A stretch of DNA of 64,000 bases from Arthrobacter pascens (GTDB taxonomy: Bacteria > Actinomycetota > Actinomycetes > Actinomycetales > Micrococcaceae): contig NZ_JAUSWY010000001.1 in NCBI RefSeq assembly GCF_030815585.1, positions 2,914,001 to 2,978,000 on the forward strand, read 5' to 3'. A model generated the notes under the pieces. It saw nothing but the letters and a program-made list of their open reading frames with translations, was not told the DNA's origin and searched no databases. A program made the position numbers and the translations under genes. Below, piece after piece: positions 1 through 7,359 of the stretch; positions within the stretch are counted from its first letter, which is position 1, and every line of letters starts with the position of its first letter.

Positions 1-777
1 CTGGCTGAGGCTGTCAGCGGCGGGAACCATCTGACCAGGGAGCAGCTCGCGGCCACCCTGCAGGATGCCGGTTTCGCGGCGAAAGGGCTGGAACTGGCGT
101 ACCTGATCATGAATGCGGAGATCAGCGGGGCCCTTGCCAGCGGCTCTCCCGTGCGGAGTGCAGGCGGAGCGCTGAAGCAGACCTACGCCCTCTTCGACGA
201 GCGCGTGCCGGCCGGGCCTGCGGTGCCCTTGACCCGGGCGGAAGCCCTCGCCGAACTGACCCGCCGCTACTTCACCAGCCGCGGTCCGGCCACCGTCAAG
301 GACTGTGCCGACTGGTCGGGCCTGACCATGGCTGATGTCCGGCAAGGCCTGCAGCATGCCTTGGACGCCGATCCGGCTGTACTGGCCACCACGGTGATTG
401 ACGGCGTCGCGTTGTACTTCAGGCCTGGGGCGGACACAGGCGAGGCCGCCGGACAGGCGCGGCCCCGAATCGACCTGGTCCAGTGCTACGACGAATACAT
501 CATGGGATACTCCGCCACCAGGCACTATATGGGAGGCAGGGCACCGGCCTTCCCCGCGGCTGACGCCCCCATACATGTGGTGCTGCTGGACGGACGGATG
601 ATCGGATCGTGGCGGCATACCCTGCTGCCCGGCCGCTGCGAAGTGGATGTCCGCCTGTCCGCATCCGCTCAGCAGTTCAATGCTGCGGTGGACACTGCGG
701 TGGCAGGATACGCGGCCTTCCTGGGAACGCCGGCCGTGCGTGTGCAGTCCGGGGCTAAGCTGGAAGCACACATATGA
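1..777 (+). CDS. Winged-helix DNA-binding domain protein (AlkZ/YcaQ-like), 5' partial
   Basis: The reading frame is open from base 1, so the N-terminus lies outside the window; 258 codons are visible and the frame stops at TGA 775-777. The visible part has the RYFxSxGPATVxDxxxWSGL-type segment typical of the HTH_42 winged-helix family (DNA glycosylase AlkZ/YcaQ relatives and many uncharacterised actinobacterial proteins), followed by YDEYIMGY and a C-terminal beta region around LLDGRMIGSWR. In AlkZ the family acts on alkylated or crosslinked DNA. Most actinobacterial members have no tested function, so a repair role is only possible. The downstream membrane gene begins 13 bp later on the same strand, so the two may be co-transcribed. 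Confidence 0.8.
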   Translation: MAEAVSGGNHLTREQLAATLQDAGFAAKGLELAYLIMNAEISGALASGSPVRSAGGALKQTYALFDERVPAGPAVPLTRAEALAELTRRYFTSRGPATVKDCADWSGLTMADVRQGLQHALDADPAVLATTVIDGVALYFRPGADTGEAAGQARPRIDLVQCYDEYIMGYSATRHYMGGRAPAFPAADAPIHVVLLDGRMIGSWRHTLLPGRCEVDVRLSASAQQFNAAVDTAVAGYAAFLGTPAVRVQSGAKLEAHI

Positions 778-790
778 GAGGCACGGCACC

Positions 791-1261
791 GTGAACAATC
801 TGTTTTTCTGGATCATCGTTTTGTCGTTCGTGATTCCCATGGCGATGCGGATGTACCGGAAATCCGTCAACCGCCGGAACCAGGAACAGAGTTTTTCCGG
901 CCGCTACCCGGACCAGTTTCCGGGTGCGGGGCCAGGCCCGCAGAACAGCCAGCCCCGCGACGGCTACACGCAGCAGGACTACATGAGCGGCGGCTTCCGC
1001 CAGCTCGACAGGCCCCAGCCGTTGCCGCCCAGCCATCCCCTGCCACCGCTGAACGAGCAGTTTCCGCCGTATGGGCAACCGCTGCCTCAGCAGGACGCGG
1101 AACCACAGCAGCAGCCGGCCGCCCCGGCGACTCCCCCGCCGCCGTCAGCCCCGCAGGGCTACCGGGCCCGCAAGCTGGCCGAACTGGACCAGCAGTACAG
1201 CAACGGCGAGCTGGCCATGGATGAGTACATGAAGCGGCGCTCAGACATCATGAACGGCTGA
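791..1261 (+). CDS. Small SHOCT-like membrane protein
   Basis: 156 aa from a GTG start at 791. The open frame extends upstream, but there it overlaps the preceding gene, and GTG 791 places a hydrophobic segment right at the N-terminus (residues 3-19, FFWIIVLSFVIPMAM). A basic stretch and a long Pro/Gln-rich linker (about residues 50-125) follow. The C-terminus is a SHOCT-like short domain (KLAELDQQYSNGELAMDEY), a small oligomerisation or targeting motif found at protein ends. Predicted topology is a single N-terminal anchor with a flexible cytoplasmic tail. It lies 13 bp behind the winged-helix gene. No enzymatic function is suggested. Confidence 0.7.
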   Translation: MNNLFFWIIVLSFVIPMAMRMYRKSVNRRNQEQSFSGRYPDQFPGAGPGPQNSQPRDGYTQQDYMSGGFRQLDRPQPLPPSHPLPPLNEQFPPYGQPLPQQDAEPQQQPAAPATPPPPSAPQGYRARKLAELDQQYSNGELAMDEYMKRRSDIMNG

Positions 1262-1287
1262 CCACCTGGACCTGCGGATATCGACGG

Positions 1288-2403
1288 TCAGACCAGGAAC
1301 GCATTCCGGAGCTGGCTGCCGAGCTGGCCGATCTCGGTGAGGAAGCCGTCGTGGCCGATGGGCGCTTCAATAAGGTGCACGTCAACCTCTCCGGGCAGGG
1401 CAGCCGCCAACTCCCTTGACTGGGACGGGAAGTACAGCCGGTCGCTGTCCACGGCAGCCACAAAGAACCGGGCTGAGGCGAGGCCAAGGCTCTCACGCAG
1501 TGAACCCCGGTTCCGGCAGACGTCGTGGCTCATAAGGGCCTCGGTGATGGCAATGTAGCTGTTGGCGTCAAACCGCCGGACCAGTTTGTTGCCCTGGTGG
1601 TCAAGGTAGCTTTCCACCTGGTAGCGGCCGCGGTCCCCCAGCGCTGCCGCCTGGAATGGCGTTTCCGGGGCCTGGGCTGACCGGCCGAAGCGGCCGTCGA
1701 ATTCCTGGGCGGAGCGATACGTGATGTGGGCGATACGCCGTGCCAGCGCCAGGCCGCCCTCCGGGAAGGGACCGCCGTAGTAGTCGCCGTCGTTGAAATT
1801 GGCATCCTGGCGGATGGCCAGAGTCTGTGCCTGCGCGAAAGCGATCTGTTCGGCGGTGCTCGCGGCTCCGATCGAAATCACGGCACACCGCTGTACCCGC
1901 TCCGGATAGGTGACAGCCCATTCCAGGGCACGCGCCCCTCCCATGGAGCCGCCAAGGACGGCGAACCAGCTGTGGATGCCGAGCTGGTCGGCGAGCCTGG
2001 CCTCCGCGGCCGCACTGTCACGGAGGGTAACGAGTGGAAAGCGGGAGCCCCACGGCTTTCCGTCCGGGGCTGGTGACGAAGGTCCGGTGGAGCCGTAGCA
2101 GCCGCCCACCATGTTAACGGAAACCACAAAGAACTTGTCGGTGTCCACGGGCGCACCGGGTCCGACCAGCTGTTCCCACCACCCGGGTTCGTCGCTGTCT
2201 CCCCGCGTCACGTGGGTGCTGCCCGTCAGGGCGTGCTCAATGAGGACGGCATTGGAACGGTCCGCGTTGAGCGTGCCCCACGTTTCATAGGCCAGCGTGA
2301 CTTCCGGCAGGAAACCGCCGGCTTCGAGCTGCAGTCCGCCGATGGAGGCGAACCGGACCACTCCGTTTTCAGGTACGGCTGTGCGGGAGACAGTAATTGT
2401 CAT
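1288..2403 (-). CDS. metX: Homoserine O-acetyltransferase
   Basis: 371 aa. MetX transfers acetyl from acetyl-CoA to homoserine, the entry step of direct-sulfhydrylation methionine synthesis in the cytoplasm. It is an alpha/beta hydrolase-fold enzyme. The nucleophile elbow LGGSMGGARALEW carries the catalytic Ser, VDSDRLYFP the Asp and PIGHDGFL the His. The N-terminal VTLAYETWG and EHALTGSTHV blocks are typical of MetX. The frame stays open to 2523, but those codons read through a conserved riboswitch (2451-2532), so ATG 2401-2403 is the start. Transcription is leftward, and the stop faces the SHOCT-like gene, with a 26-bp convergent gap. Regulation by S-adenosylmethionine through the leader is strongly suggested. 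Confidence 0.95.
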   Translation of the reverse strand: MTITVSRTAVPENGVVRFASIGGLQLEAGGFLPEVTLAYETWGTLNADRSNAVLIEHALTGSTHVTRGDSDEPGWWEQLVGPGAPVDTDKFFVVSVNMVGGCYGSTGPSSPAPDGKPWGSRFPLVTLRDSAAAEARLADQLGIHSWFAVLGGSMGGARALEWAVTYPERVQRCAVISIGAASTAEQIAFAQAQTLAIRQDANFNDGDYYGGPFPEGGLALARRIAHITYRSAQEFDGRFGRSAQAPETPFQAAALGDRGRYQVESYLDHQGNKLVRRFDANSYIAITEALMSHDVCRNRGSLRESLGLASARFFVAAVDSDRLYFPSQSRELAAALPGEVDVHLIEAPIGHDGFLTEIGQLGSQLRNAFLV

Positions 2404-2450
2404 GTGAGGACCTTTTCTACGCGCTTGCCCGCCGTCAAGTGACCGGCAGG

Positions 2451-2532
2451 CCAGGTCTTCACCCGGGGCACCCCACCGCGGAAGGAGGGTTGCCGGCCAG
2501 CAAGCCGGGGCTGTCACTGGCACTCATGACCT
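2451..2532 (-). promoter_or_regulatory. SAM-IV-type riboswitch in the metX leader
   Basis: Read on the minus strand, the segment opens with CCAGGTC and closes with the perfectly complementary GACCTGG, a 7-bp P1 helix. Inside lie GAGTGCCAG, AGCCCCGGCTTGCTGGC, CGGCAACCCTCC, GCGGTGGGGTGCC and CCGGGTGA, in the order expected of the actinobacterial SAM-IV aptamer as I know it. The metX start is 47 bp downstream, so control is probably at translation initiation or early termination. No clear oligo-U terminator is visible, which favours ribosome-site control. Further 3' helices of the class may extend the element towards about 2430. Confidence 0.85.
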
Positions 2533-2693
2533 GGTTCGAGTGTACGAAACAGCTGCGGCTTATGGCTAAGAGTGTGACCGGTTATGACTTTCGGAGTCCA
2601 GGTTCCGGCGCAATGTCCACTCATGACACAAGGTCAAAGTCGGTAAGGCTACCCTTAGCTGAGAGCCGGATCACAAAGTGCCAAGATGATGGC

Positions 2694-3332
2694 ATGCGCA
2701 TGGATCACGTCTCTTACGCCTGTGAACACGATGGCCTGGCAGCCACGACCGAACGTATTTCGTCCGCCCTCGGCGTTGAAGCCGTGAAGGGCGGAGTGCA
2801 CCCCCGTTTCGGAACCCGGAACATGATCATCCCGCTCGCCGGCCACAAATATCTTGAAGTAGTGGAGGTGCTTGACCACCCCGCATCGGACAAGGCCCCG
2901 TTCGGACAGGCTGTCCGGGCACGGTCCGCGGCCGGCGGAGGCTGGATGGGCTGGTGCGTCGAAGTGGAGGACCTCGCCCCCTTCGAACAGCGACTGGGAC
3001 GGGCCGCCGTCAATGGCAACCGCAAATTCCCGGACGGCCGCGAACTGGTCTGGAAGCAGATCGGCATCCTGGGCCTCATCGCCGACCCCCAGGTTCCGTA
3101 CATGCTCAAGTGGGAAGGCGATCCCGCCCTCCACCCGTCCAACGCCTATGAAAGCAACGTCAAGATGTCCTGCCTGACCATTGCAGGTTCGGCGGAGCGG
3201 GTCACCGAGTGGCTCGGCGAGCCCGTCGAGAAACCCCTCGAGGATGTGGCAGTTGACTGGGTGGCTCCGCACGGAACCCCCGGCATCCTGTCCGTCACCT
3301 TCGAAACCGCTACCGGAGCAGTCACCATCTGA
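2694..3332 (+). CDS. Glyoxalase-like (VOC superfamily) protein
   Basis: 212 aa from ATG 2694; an in-frame ATG at 2700 is an alternative, and neither has a strong ribosome binding site. The N-terminus MRMDHVSYAC followed by GVHPRFGTRNMIIPL and KYLEVVEVLDHP resembles the Glyoxalase_3 branch of the vicinal-oxygen-chelate superfamily: His5 and the Glu in YLEVV are plausible metal ligands. A second betaalphabeta-like half follows (LTIAGSAERVTEWLG). The frame is open upstream to 2397, but that stretch covers the metX leader and is not coding. The gene is divergent from metX and no specific substrate can be assigned. Confidence 0.75.
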   Translation: MRMDHVSYACEHDGLAATTERISSALGVEAVKGGVHPRFGTRNMIIPLAGHKYLEVVEVLDHPASDKAPFGQAVRARSAAGGGWMGWCVEVEDLAPFEQRLGRAAVNGNRKFPDGRELVWKQIGILGLIADPQVPYMLKWEGDPALHPSNAYESNVKMSCLTIAGSAERVTEWLGEPVEKPLEDVAVDWVAPHGTPGILSVTFETATGAVTI

Positions 3333-3397
3333 TTGCTCCCTCCGGCCGGATTCCGGCCATCCGGGCAGAACACCACCAGATAGATGCCCGGCCAATC

Positions 3398-3449
3398 TTC
3401 GGCCGCCATCAGCGGGTGCCAACGATGTCACCCACCGATGGCGGCCGAA
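3398..3449. terminator. Bidirectional hairpin between convergent genes
   Basis: A perfect 13-bp inverted repeat, TTCGGCCGCCATC at 3398-3410 and its complement at 3437-3449, encloses a further GGGTG/CACCC pairing. It is followed by TTCTTT. It sits between the converging glyoxalase-like gene (stop 3332) and CPBP gene (stop 3475), which fits a shared terminator. A shorter GGCCGG/CCGGCC hairpin lies near 3343-3357. Confidence 0.65.
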
Positions 3450-3474
3450 TTCTTTAAGGCCGGGTTCTCAAAAG

Positions 3475-4254
3475 TCAGCCCAGGCCCACAGCCTTGCCGA
3501 AGAGGCTGAAGCCGACGAAGGCCACGATGTCCAGCAGGGCATGGGCAATGACCAGCGGCATCACCCGCTTGGTCCTGGTGTAGAGCCAGGCGAAAACCAC
3601 GCCCATCACGGCATTGCCGATGAATGGTCCGAATCCTTGGTAGAGGTGGTAGCTGCCCCGCAGCATCGAGCTGATGAAGATGGCCAGGGGCATGCTCCAG
3701 CCGAACTTCCCGAAGCGGTCCAGGAGGTAGCCCACCACAATGACCTCCTCCACCACGGCGTGACGCACTGCGGACAGGATCAGCACAGGAACGGTCCACC
3801 AGTAGGCATCGAGTGCGCTGGGGATAATGGCGGTGGTGATTCCCAAGGCCCGGCCGGCCGCGTACAGGCCCAGGGACGGAATCCCGATCACCGCTGCGAG
3901 GCCGAGGCCCTGCAACAGGTCCCGGCCGGGCCGGGCGAAGTCGAACCCCAGCTTCCGGAAGGCCGAGCCGCCGTGGAGCCCGGCTCCGGTGCTCGACTGC
4001 CGCTGGTCCGTGAGGAAGTAGATCACCAGCAGCACCGGCACCAGGGCGAAGACGATGTCCAGCAACTGGTAGGTGAGGTCAAAATATTCGCGGGTGCTCT
4101 GCGAGCGGTTGAGGGTGGACGTGCCCTCCGCCAGCGGGGCGCGGGTCATCTTATCCAGCAGCTGCACCACCGAGTAGACCGCGGACTGCCCCAGGGACAG
4201 TCCCAGCACAATCCAGACTTCAATCCGCAGGCGACGGCGTGAGGGAACCAACAT
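3475..4254 (-). CDS. CPBP-family (CAAX protease/bacteriocin-processing-like) membrane protein
   Basis: 259 aa, polytopic, with about seven hydrophobic segments. CPBP proteins are intramembrane glutamic endopeptidases. Motif 1 appears as VVEEVIVVGYLLDR: the two glutamates are present, but the Arg usual in EExxxR is Val here. Motif 2 His is in LRGSYHLYQGFG, and motif 3 is IAHALLDIVAF. The start is ATG 4252-4254, giving a short basic N-terminus before the first helix; the frame runs on to 4482 but enters an unrelated acyltransferase scrap on the other strand. That scrap begins within about 50 bp of the start, so the native upstream region may have been replaced. Confidence 0.85.
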   Translation of the reverse strand: MLVPSRRRLRIEVWIVLGLSLGQSAVYSVVQLLDKMTRAPLAEGTSTLNRSQSTREYFDLTYQLLDIVFALVPVLLVIYFLTDQRQSSTGAGLHGGSAFRKLGFDFARPGRDLLQGLGLAAVIGIPSLGLYAAGRALGITTAIIPSALDAYWWTVPVLILSAVRHAVVEEVIVVGYLLDRFGKFGWSMPLAIFISSMLRGSYHLYQGFGPFIGNAVMGVVFAWLYTRTKRVMPLVIAHALLDIVAFVGFSLFGKAVGLG

Positions 4255-4299
4255 GTTCCCATCTTGCCTGCAGTTTCTGGATCTTCGCTGGTGACGGAC

Positions 4300-4546
4300 A
4301 CGATGGCGCGCCGCGACGTGCGGGGCGTCCGGCTCGGGGTGAACCGTGCGTTCCACTCGCATCACATGGACCCGGTGCTGGACGGTCTCCGGGCGGCCTT
4401 CGAGGGGATGCAGCTCCGGCTTCCCCCCGTCCCGATGGTCTCCGACGCGACCGGCGAACCCGTCGGCACCTGAGGTGGCCACCAGCGACTACTGGGTCCG
4501 GCACACACGCGAGCCCGTGCGGTTCGGCGGCGCTCTGAACGGGCGC
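4300..4546 (+). pseudogene. Fragment of a type I polyketide synthase acyltransferase domain
   Basis: Translation of 4300-4470 gives an acyltransferase C-terminal core: VNRAFHSHHMDPVLDGLRAA (the AFHSxxM block carrying the catalytic His), then PPVPMVSDATGEPVGT. A TGA at 4471 interrupts it. Shifting one base at about 4470 restores EVATSDYWVRHTREPVRFGG, the conserved YWVRHxRePVRF block. The GHSxG nucleophile half, ketosynthase and carrier domains are absent, and the scrap ends exactly where the opposing MMPL gene stops. It is therefore a truncated, frameshifted remnant of a much larger gene. No intact polyketide synthase gene occurs in the window. Confidence 0.8.
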
Positions 4547-6760
4547 CTACACGGGCGTCTGCTCCGGCACCGTCACGGGCGCCACCTGCCGTCGCGCCCT
4601 CTGGCGCCCCTCCGGCGCCCGCAGCCAGCGCGGCGCCCACCAGTTCGCCTCGCCTAGGAGCTTCACGCTCGCCGGGAGCAGCACGAGCCGGACGATCGTC
4701 GCGTCGACGAGGACCACGAGCGCCATGCCGAGGCCGACCATCTTGAGGTAGACGACCCCCGACGTGAGGTACACGAGGAACGACAGGCCGAGGATGCCCG
4801 CGGCCGTCGTAACGAGCGGGGCCGACATCTGCAGGCCGCGCGCGACGGCGTCCTCGAGCCGGCGGCCGGCGTCGTGCTCCTGGAGGATGCGCGACAGCAG
4901 CAGCACTTCGTAGTCCATGGAGAGCCCGAACGTCACGCAGAACATGAGGATCGGGATGGACAGGTCGAGGGTTCCTGTCGCGGTGAACCCGAGCAGAGTG
5001 CTCAGGTTCCCCTGCTGGAAGACCCAGACGAGCACCCCGCCGAGGACCGACAGGCTGAGCAGGTTGAGCACCGCCGCCTTGAGCGGCAGCACGATGCTGC
5101 GCACCGACAGCATGAGCACGAGCGTGCTCACTAGTAGGACGACGAGGAACACCCACGGCAGCCGCTCGACGAGCGCCGAGCGGTAGTCGTCGAGCACGGC
5201 GGGATACCCGCCGACGACGGCCTGGGCGCCCTGGCCGGCACCCGCACCCCAGGCGTCGGCCGCGGTGCGCACGTCGGAGACCAGCCCGTACGGATCGGCG
5301 TCCAGGCGGTCCGACGTCGGGACGACGACGATCGGCGCCGCGAACGTCTCGGGCGACGGACCTGCCGCAGCGCCGTCGACGTACCGCTCGCCCCCGCCGT
5401 GAGCCTCGGCGACGCCGTCGACCGCGGAGAGCGCCTTAGCGAACCCGGCTGACTGCTCCGCCGTCCAGGCGACACCCGAGCTCGGGAGGGCAAAGAGGCT
5501 GTCGGCCACCTCGCTGTCGAAGTCGGCCCGGATGGTGTCCTGGACCTGCCGGCTGGTCGTCTCAGCGGGCAGGATCCGGTCGTCCGGCGGGCCGACCCGC
5601 AGCCCGAGCAGCGGCGCCCCCAGCGCGAGGACGAACACGCCGGCCAGCGCCGTGTACACGACGGGGCGCCGCATGGTCCGCCGCGCGACGCGCTCGAACC
5701 AGCCGGTCGGCGTGGTCGGCAGGGCAGCGCGCGACAGGTCGAGCCGCTCCCCCATCAGCGCCAGCACGGCAGGCAGGACGACGACGGCGCCGAGGGTCGC
5801 CGTCGCGACGACGGCCACGCCGGCGTACGCGAACGAGCGCAGGAACGGGAACGGGAGGAGCAGGAGTCCGAGCAGCGACGCGGACACCGCGGCGCCGCTC
5901 ACGAGCACCGTCATACCGGCGCCCCGCACCGCGTCGGCCGCGGCCCGCGCGGGCGAAAGGCCCGCCGCGCGTCCCTCCGCGTGCCGGGCGATGACGAACA
6001 GGCCGTAGTCGACGCCCAGGGCTATCGCCATGACGAGCACGAGGTTCGCCGCGAACGTCGAGACGTCCGTCAGCGCGGCGACCACCCGTAGCGCACCCAT
6101 CGACCCGATGATCGTGACGATGCCCAGGGCGAGGATCAGCGCCGCGGGGACGACCCGACGGAACACGAGGACAAGCAGCAGGAACACGCCGGGCAGCACA
6201 ATCGCCTCGGCGAGGCCGAAGCCCCGTCGCGCCTCGTCCGAGACCTGGCGGAACACCTCTTCCTGCCCGCCGAACGCGACTGTGACGGGTCCGCGGTCAC
6301 CGGACCACTCCGCGGACAGTTCGCCCACGAGCGCGCGCGCCTCGGTGGGGTCGCCTGCGGCCCGCGCGACGATCAGCGCCTGACTCCCGTCGCCACTGCG
6401 GAGCACCTCCCAGTCGTCGGCCGACCAGTAAGAGAAGACGTCCTCGATGCCCGGCTCGGCGGCGAGCGCCGCCTCGACCTCGCCGGCCGCCTCGGCGACC
6501 TCGGCCTGGTCGACGTCGCCGTCGCGTGCCGTGACCAGCACGGTGACGTTGGGCGGGCCGCTGCCGAGGCCCGCGAGCTCTTCCTGGGCGAGCACCGCGG
6601 GCGACCCGGGGGTCTCGAAGCGGGCGAGCTGGAGCTGCGGGAGGGTGCCCGCGGCGAGGACCCCGGCGACCACGAGGAAGAGGGCGCCGATGAGCAGAAC
6701 CCGCTTCGGTCGCCGGGTGACGGCCTCGCCGAGCCTGCCGAGCGTGTCGTTCCGTTCCAT
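4547..6760 (-). CDS. MMPL-family (RND superfamily) exporter
   Basis: 737 aa integral membrane protein of the MmpL/ActII-3 type, which exports lipids or hydrophobic metabolites using proton motive force. Two repeats are visible, each with one leading helix (residues about 18-38 and 360-380), a periplasmic loop and five further helices. The conserved Asp-Tyr pairs of the proton relay are present as ALGVDYGLFVIAR in the first half and FGLSMDYEVLLLSR in the second. Length is near the usual 700-750 aa. The start ATG 6758-6760 shares one base with the upstream stop (TGATG), so translation is coupled to the hydrolase-like ORF. It is the last gene of a MarR-flanked operon and is probably under that regulator. 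Confidence 0.95.
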   Translation of the reverse strand: MERNDTLGRLGEAVTRRPKRVLLIGALFLVVAGVLAAGTLPQLQLARFETPGSPAVLAQEELAGLGSGPPNVTVLVTARDGDVDQAEVAEAAGEVEAALAAEPGIEDVFSYWSADDWEVLRSGDGSQALIVARAAGDPTEARALVGELSAEWSGDRGPVTVAFGGQEEVFRQVSDEARRGFGLAEAIVLPGVFLLLVLVFRRVVPAALILALGIVTIIGSMGALRVVAALTDVSTFAANLVLVMAIALGVDYGLFVIARHAEGRAAGLSPARAAADAVRGAGMTVLVSGAAVSASLLGLLLLPFPFLRSFAYAGVAVVATATLGAVVVLPAVLALMGERLDLSRAALPTTPTGWFERVARRTMRRPVVYTALAGVFVLALGAPLLGLRVGPPDDRILPAETTSRQVQDTIRADFDSEVADSLFALPSSGVAWTAEQSAGFAKALSAVDGVAEAHGGGERYVDGAAAGPSPETFAAPIVVVPTSDRLDADPYGLVSDVRTAADAWGAGAGQGAQAVVGGYPAVLDDYRSALVERLPWVFLVVLLVSTLVLMLSVRSIVLPLKAAVLNLLSLSVLGGVLVWVFQQGNLSTLLGFTATGTLDLSIPILMFCVTFGLSMDYEVLLLSRILQEHDAGRRLEDAVARGLQMSAPLVTTAAGILGLSFLVYLTSGVVYLKMVGLGMALVVLVDATIVRLVLLPASVKLLGEANWWAPRWLRAPEGRQRARRQVAPVTVPEQTPV

Positions 6761-7359
6761 CAGAGCCTCTCTTTGTCGAGCCGGGAGGCGAGCCCGTCGA
6801 GGGCTGCCTCGTGCTGGCGGGCAGGGTCGAAGTAGTGGCCGGCGTCGGGCACCTCGACCAGTGTGGTCGGCGGTGCGCCGACGAGCAGTGTCTTGTGCAC
6901 GCCGCCGAGCTGCACGCGCGCGCCTTGCTCCCCGTAGACGAGCTGCACGCGCGCGCCTTGCTCCCCGTAGACGAGCTGCACGCGCGCGCCTTGCTCCCCG
7001 TAGGGGAACAGGACGGGCACGTCGATCTCCCGCAGCCGCTCGGCGTCGACCATCACGCCCGCGAGCTGGGAGACCATGTCGCCGCGCTCGTCGACGACGC
7101 CCGGCGGGACGTCCAGAACGGGCTCGTCTGCCGCGGTCGCCAGCTCCGTGCAGGGAGCCTGTTCTGCCAAGGGGGCGGCCACGGCGGGCCCTTCCCTTCC
7201 GACCCCCGCTGGGACGACGAGGGCGGCGTCTACGAGGGCGAAGCCCTGGGTCCTGCCGCGATGTGGTGTGCTCATCAGTGCTGGTTCCTTCACCTCTCGG
7301 GTACGGTCCGCCGGCGGGTTCGCCGGCATCGTCGTGCGGATGCCGTCGGAGCGGCTCAC
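6760..7359 (-). CDS. Alpha/beta-hydrolase-like protein, probably degenerate
   Basis: 199 aa from a GTG at 7357-7359 that overlaps the epimerase stop by 4 bp (GTGA). ATG 7273-7275, with AAGGA 10 bp ahead, is an alternative giving 171 aa. The C-terminal third resembles the end of an alpha/beta hydrolase: DVPVLFPYGEQ, then VEVPDAGHYFDP with the catalytic-type His. The acidic residue expected after GEQ is Gly, and the block is repeated in tandem. No GxSxG nucleophile elbow is seen and the protein is short, so catalysis is doubtful. It may persist mainly as a coupling element between epimerase and exporter. Confidence 0.55.
   Translation of the reverse strand: MSRSDGIRTTMPANPPADRTREVKEPALMSTPHRGRTQGFALVDAALVVPAGVGREGPAVAAPLAEQAPCTELATAADEPVLDVPPGVVDERGDMVSQLAGVMVDAERLREIDVPVLFPYGEQGARVQLVYGEQGARVQLVYGEQGARVQLGGVHKTLLVGAPPTTLVEVPDAGHYFDPARQHEAALDGLASRLDKERL
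6907..7002. repeat. 33-bp in-frame tandem repeat, about 2.9 copies
   Basis: Copies start at 6907, 6940 and 6973; the first two are identical and the third matches for 30 bp before diverging. The unit is an exact multiple of three and encodes the 11-residue block VYGEQGARVQL three times in the hydrolase-like ORF. Expansion has therefore kept the frame. Such an array is prone to slippage. Confidence 0.9.

Noticed and set aside
2404..2523. N-terminal extension of MetX
   Set aside because: The extra 40 codons translate the riboswitch and leader and do not resemble MetX proteins.
3181..4242. 353-codon plus-strand open frame
   Set aside because: It overlaps the end of the glyoxalase-like gene, the hairpin and the CPBP gene in antisense; the His/Gln-rich composition is not protein-like.
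6907..7002. Possible CRISPR remnant of 33-bp units
   Set aside because: Copies are directly adjacent without spacers and in frame within a coding region.
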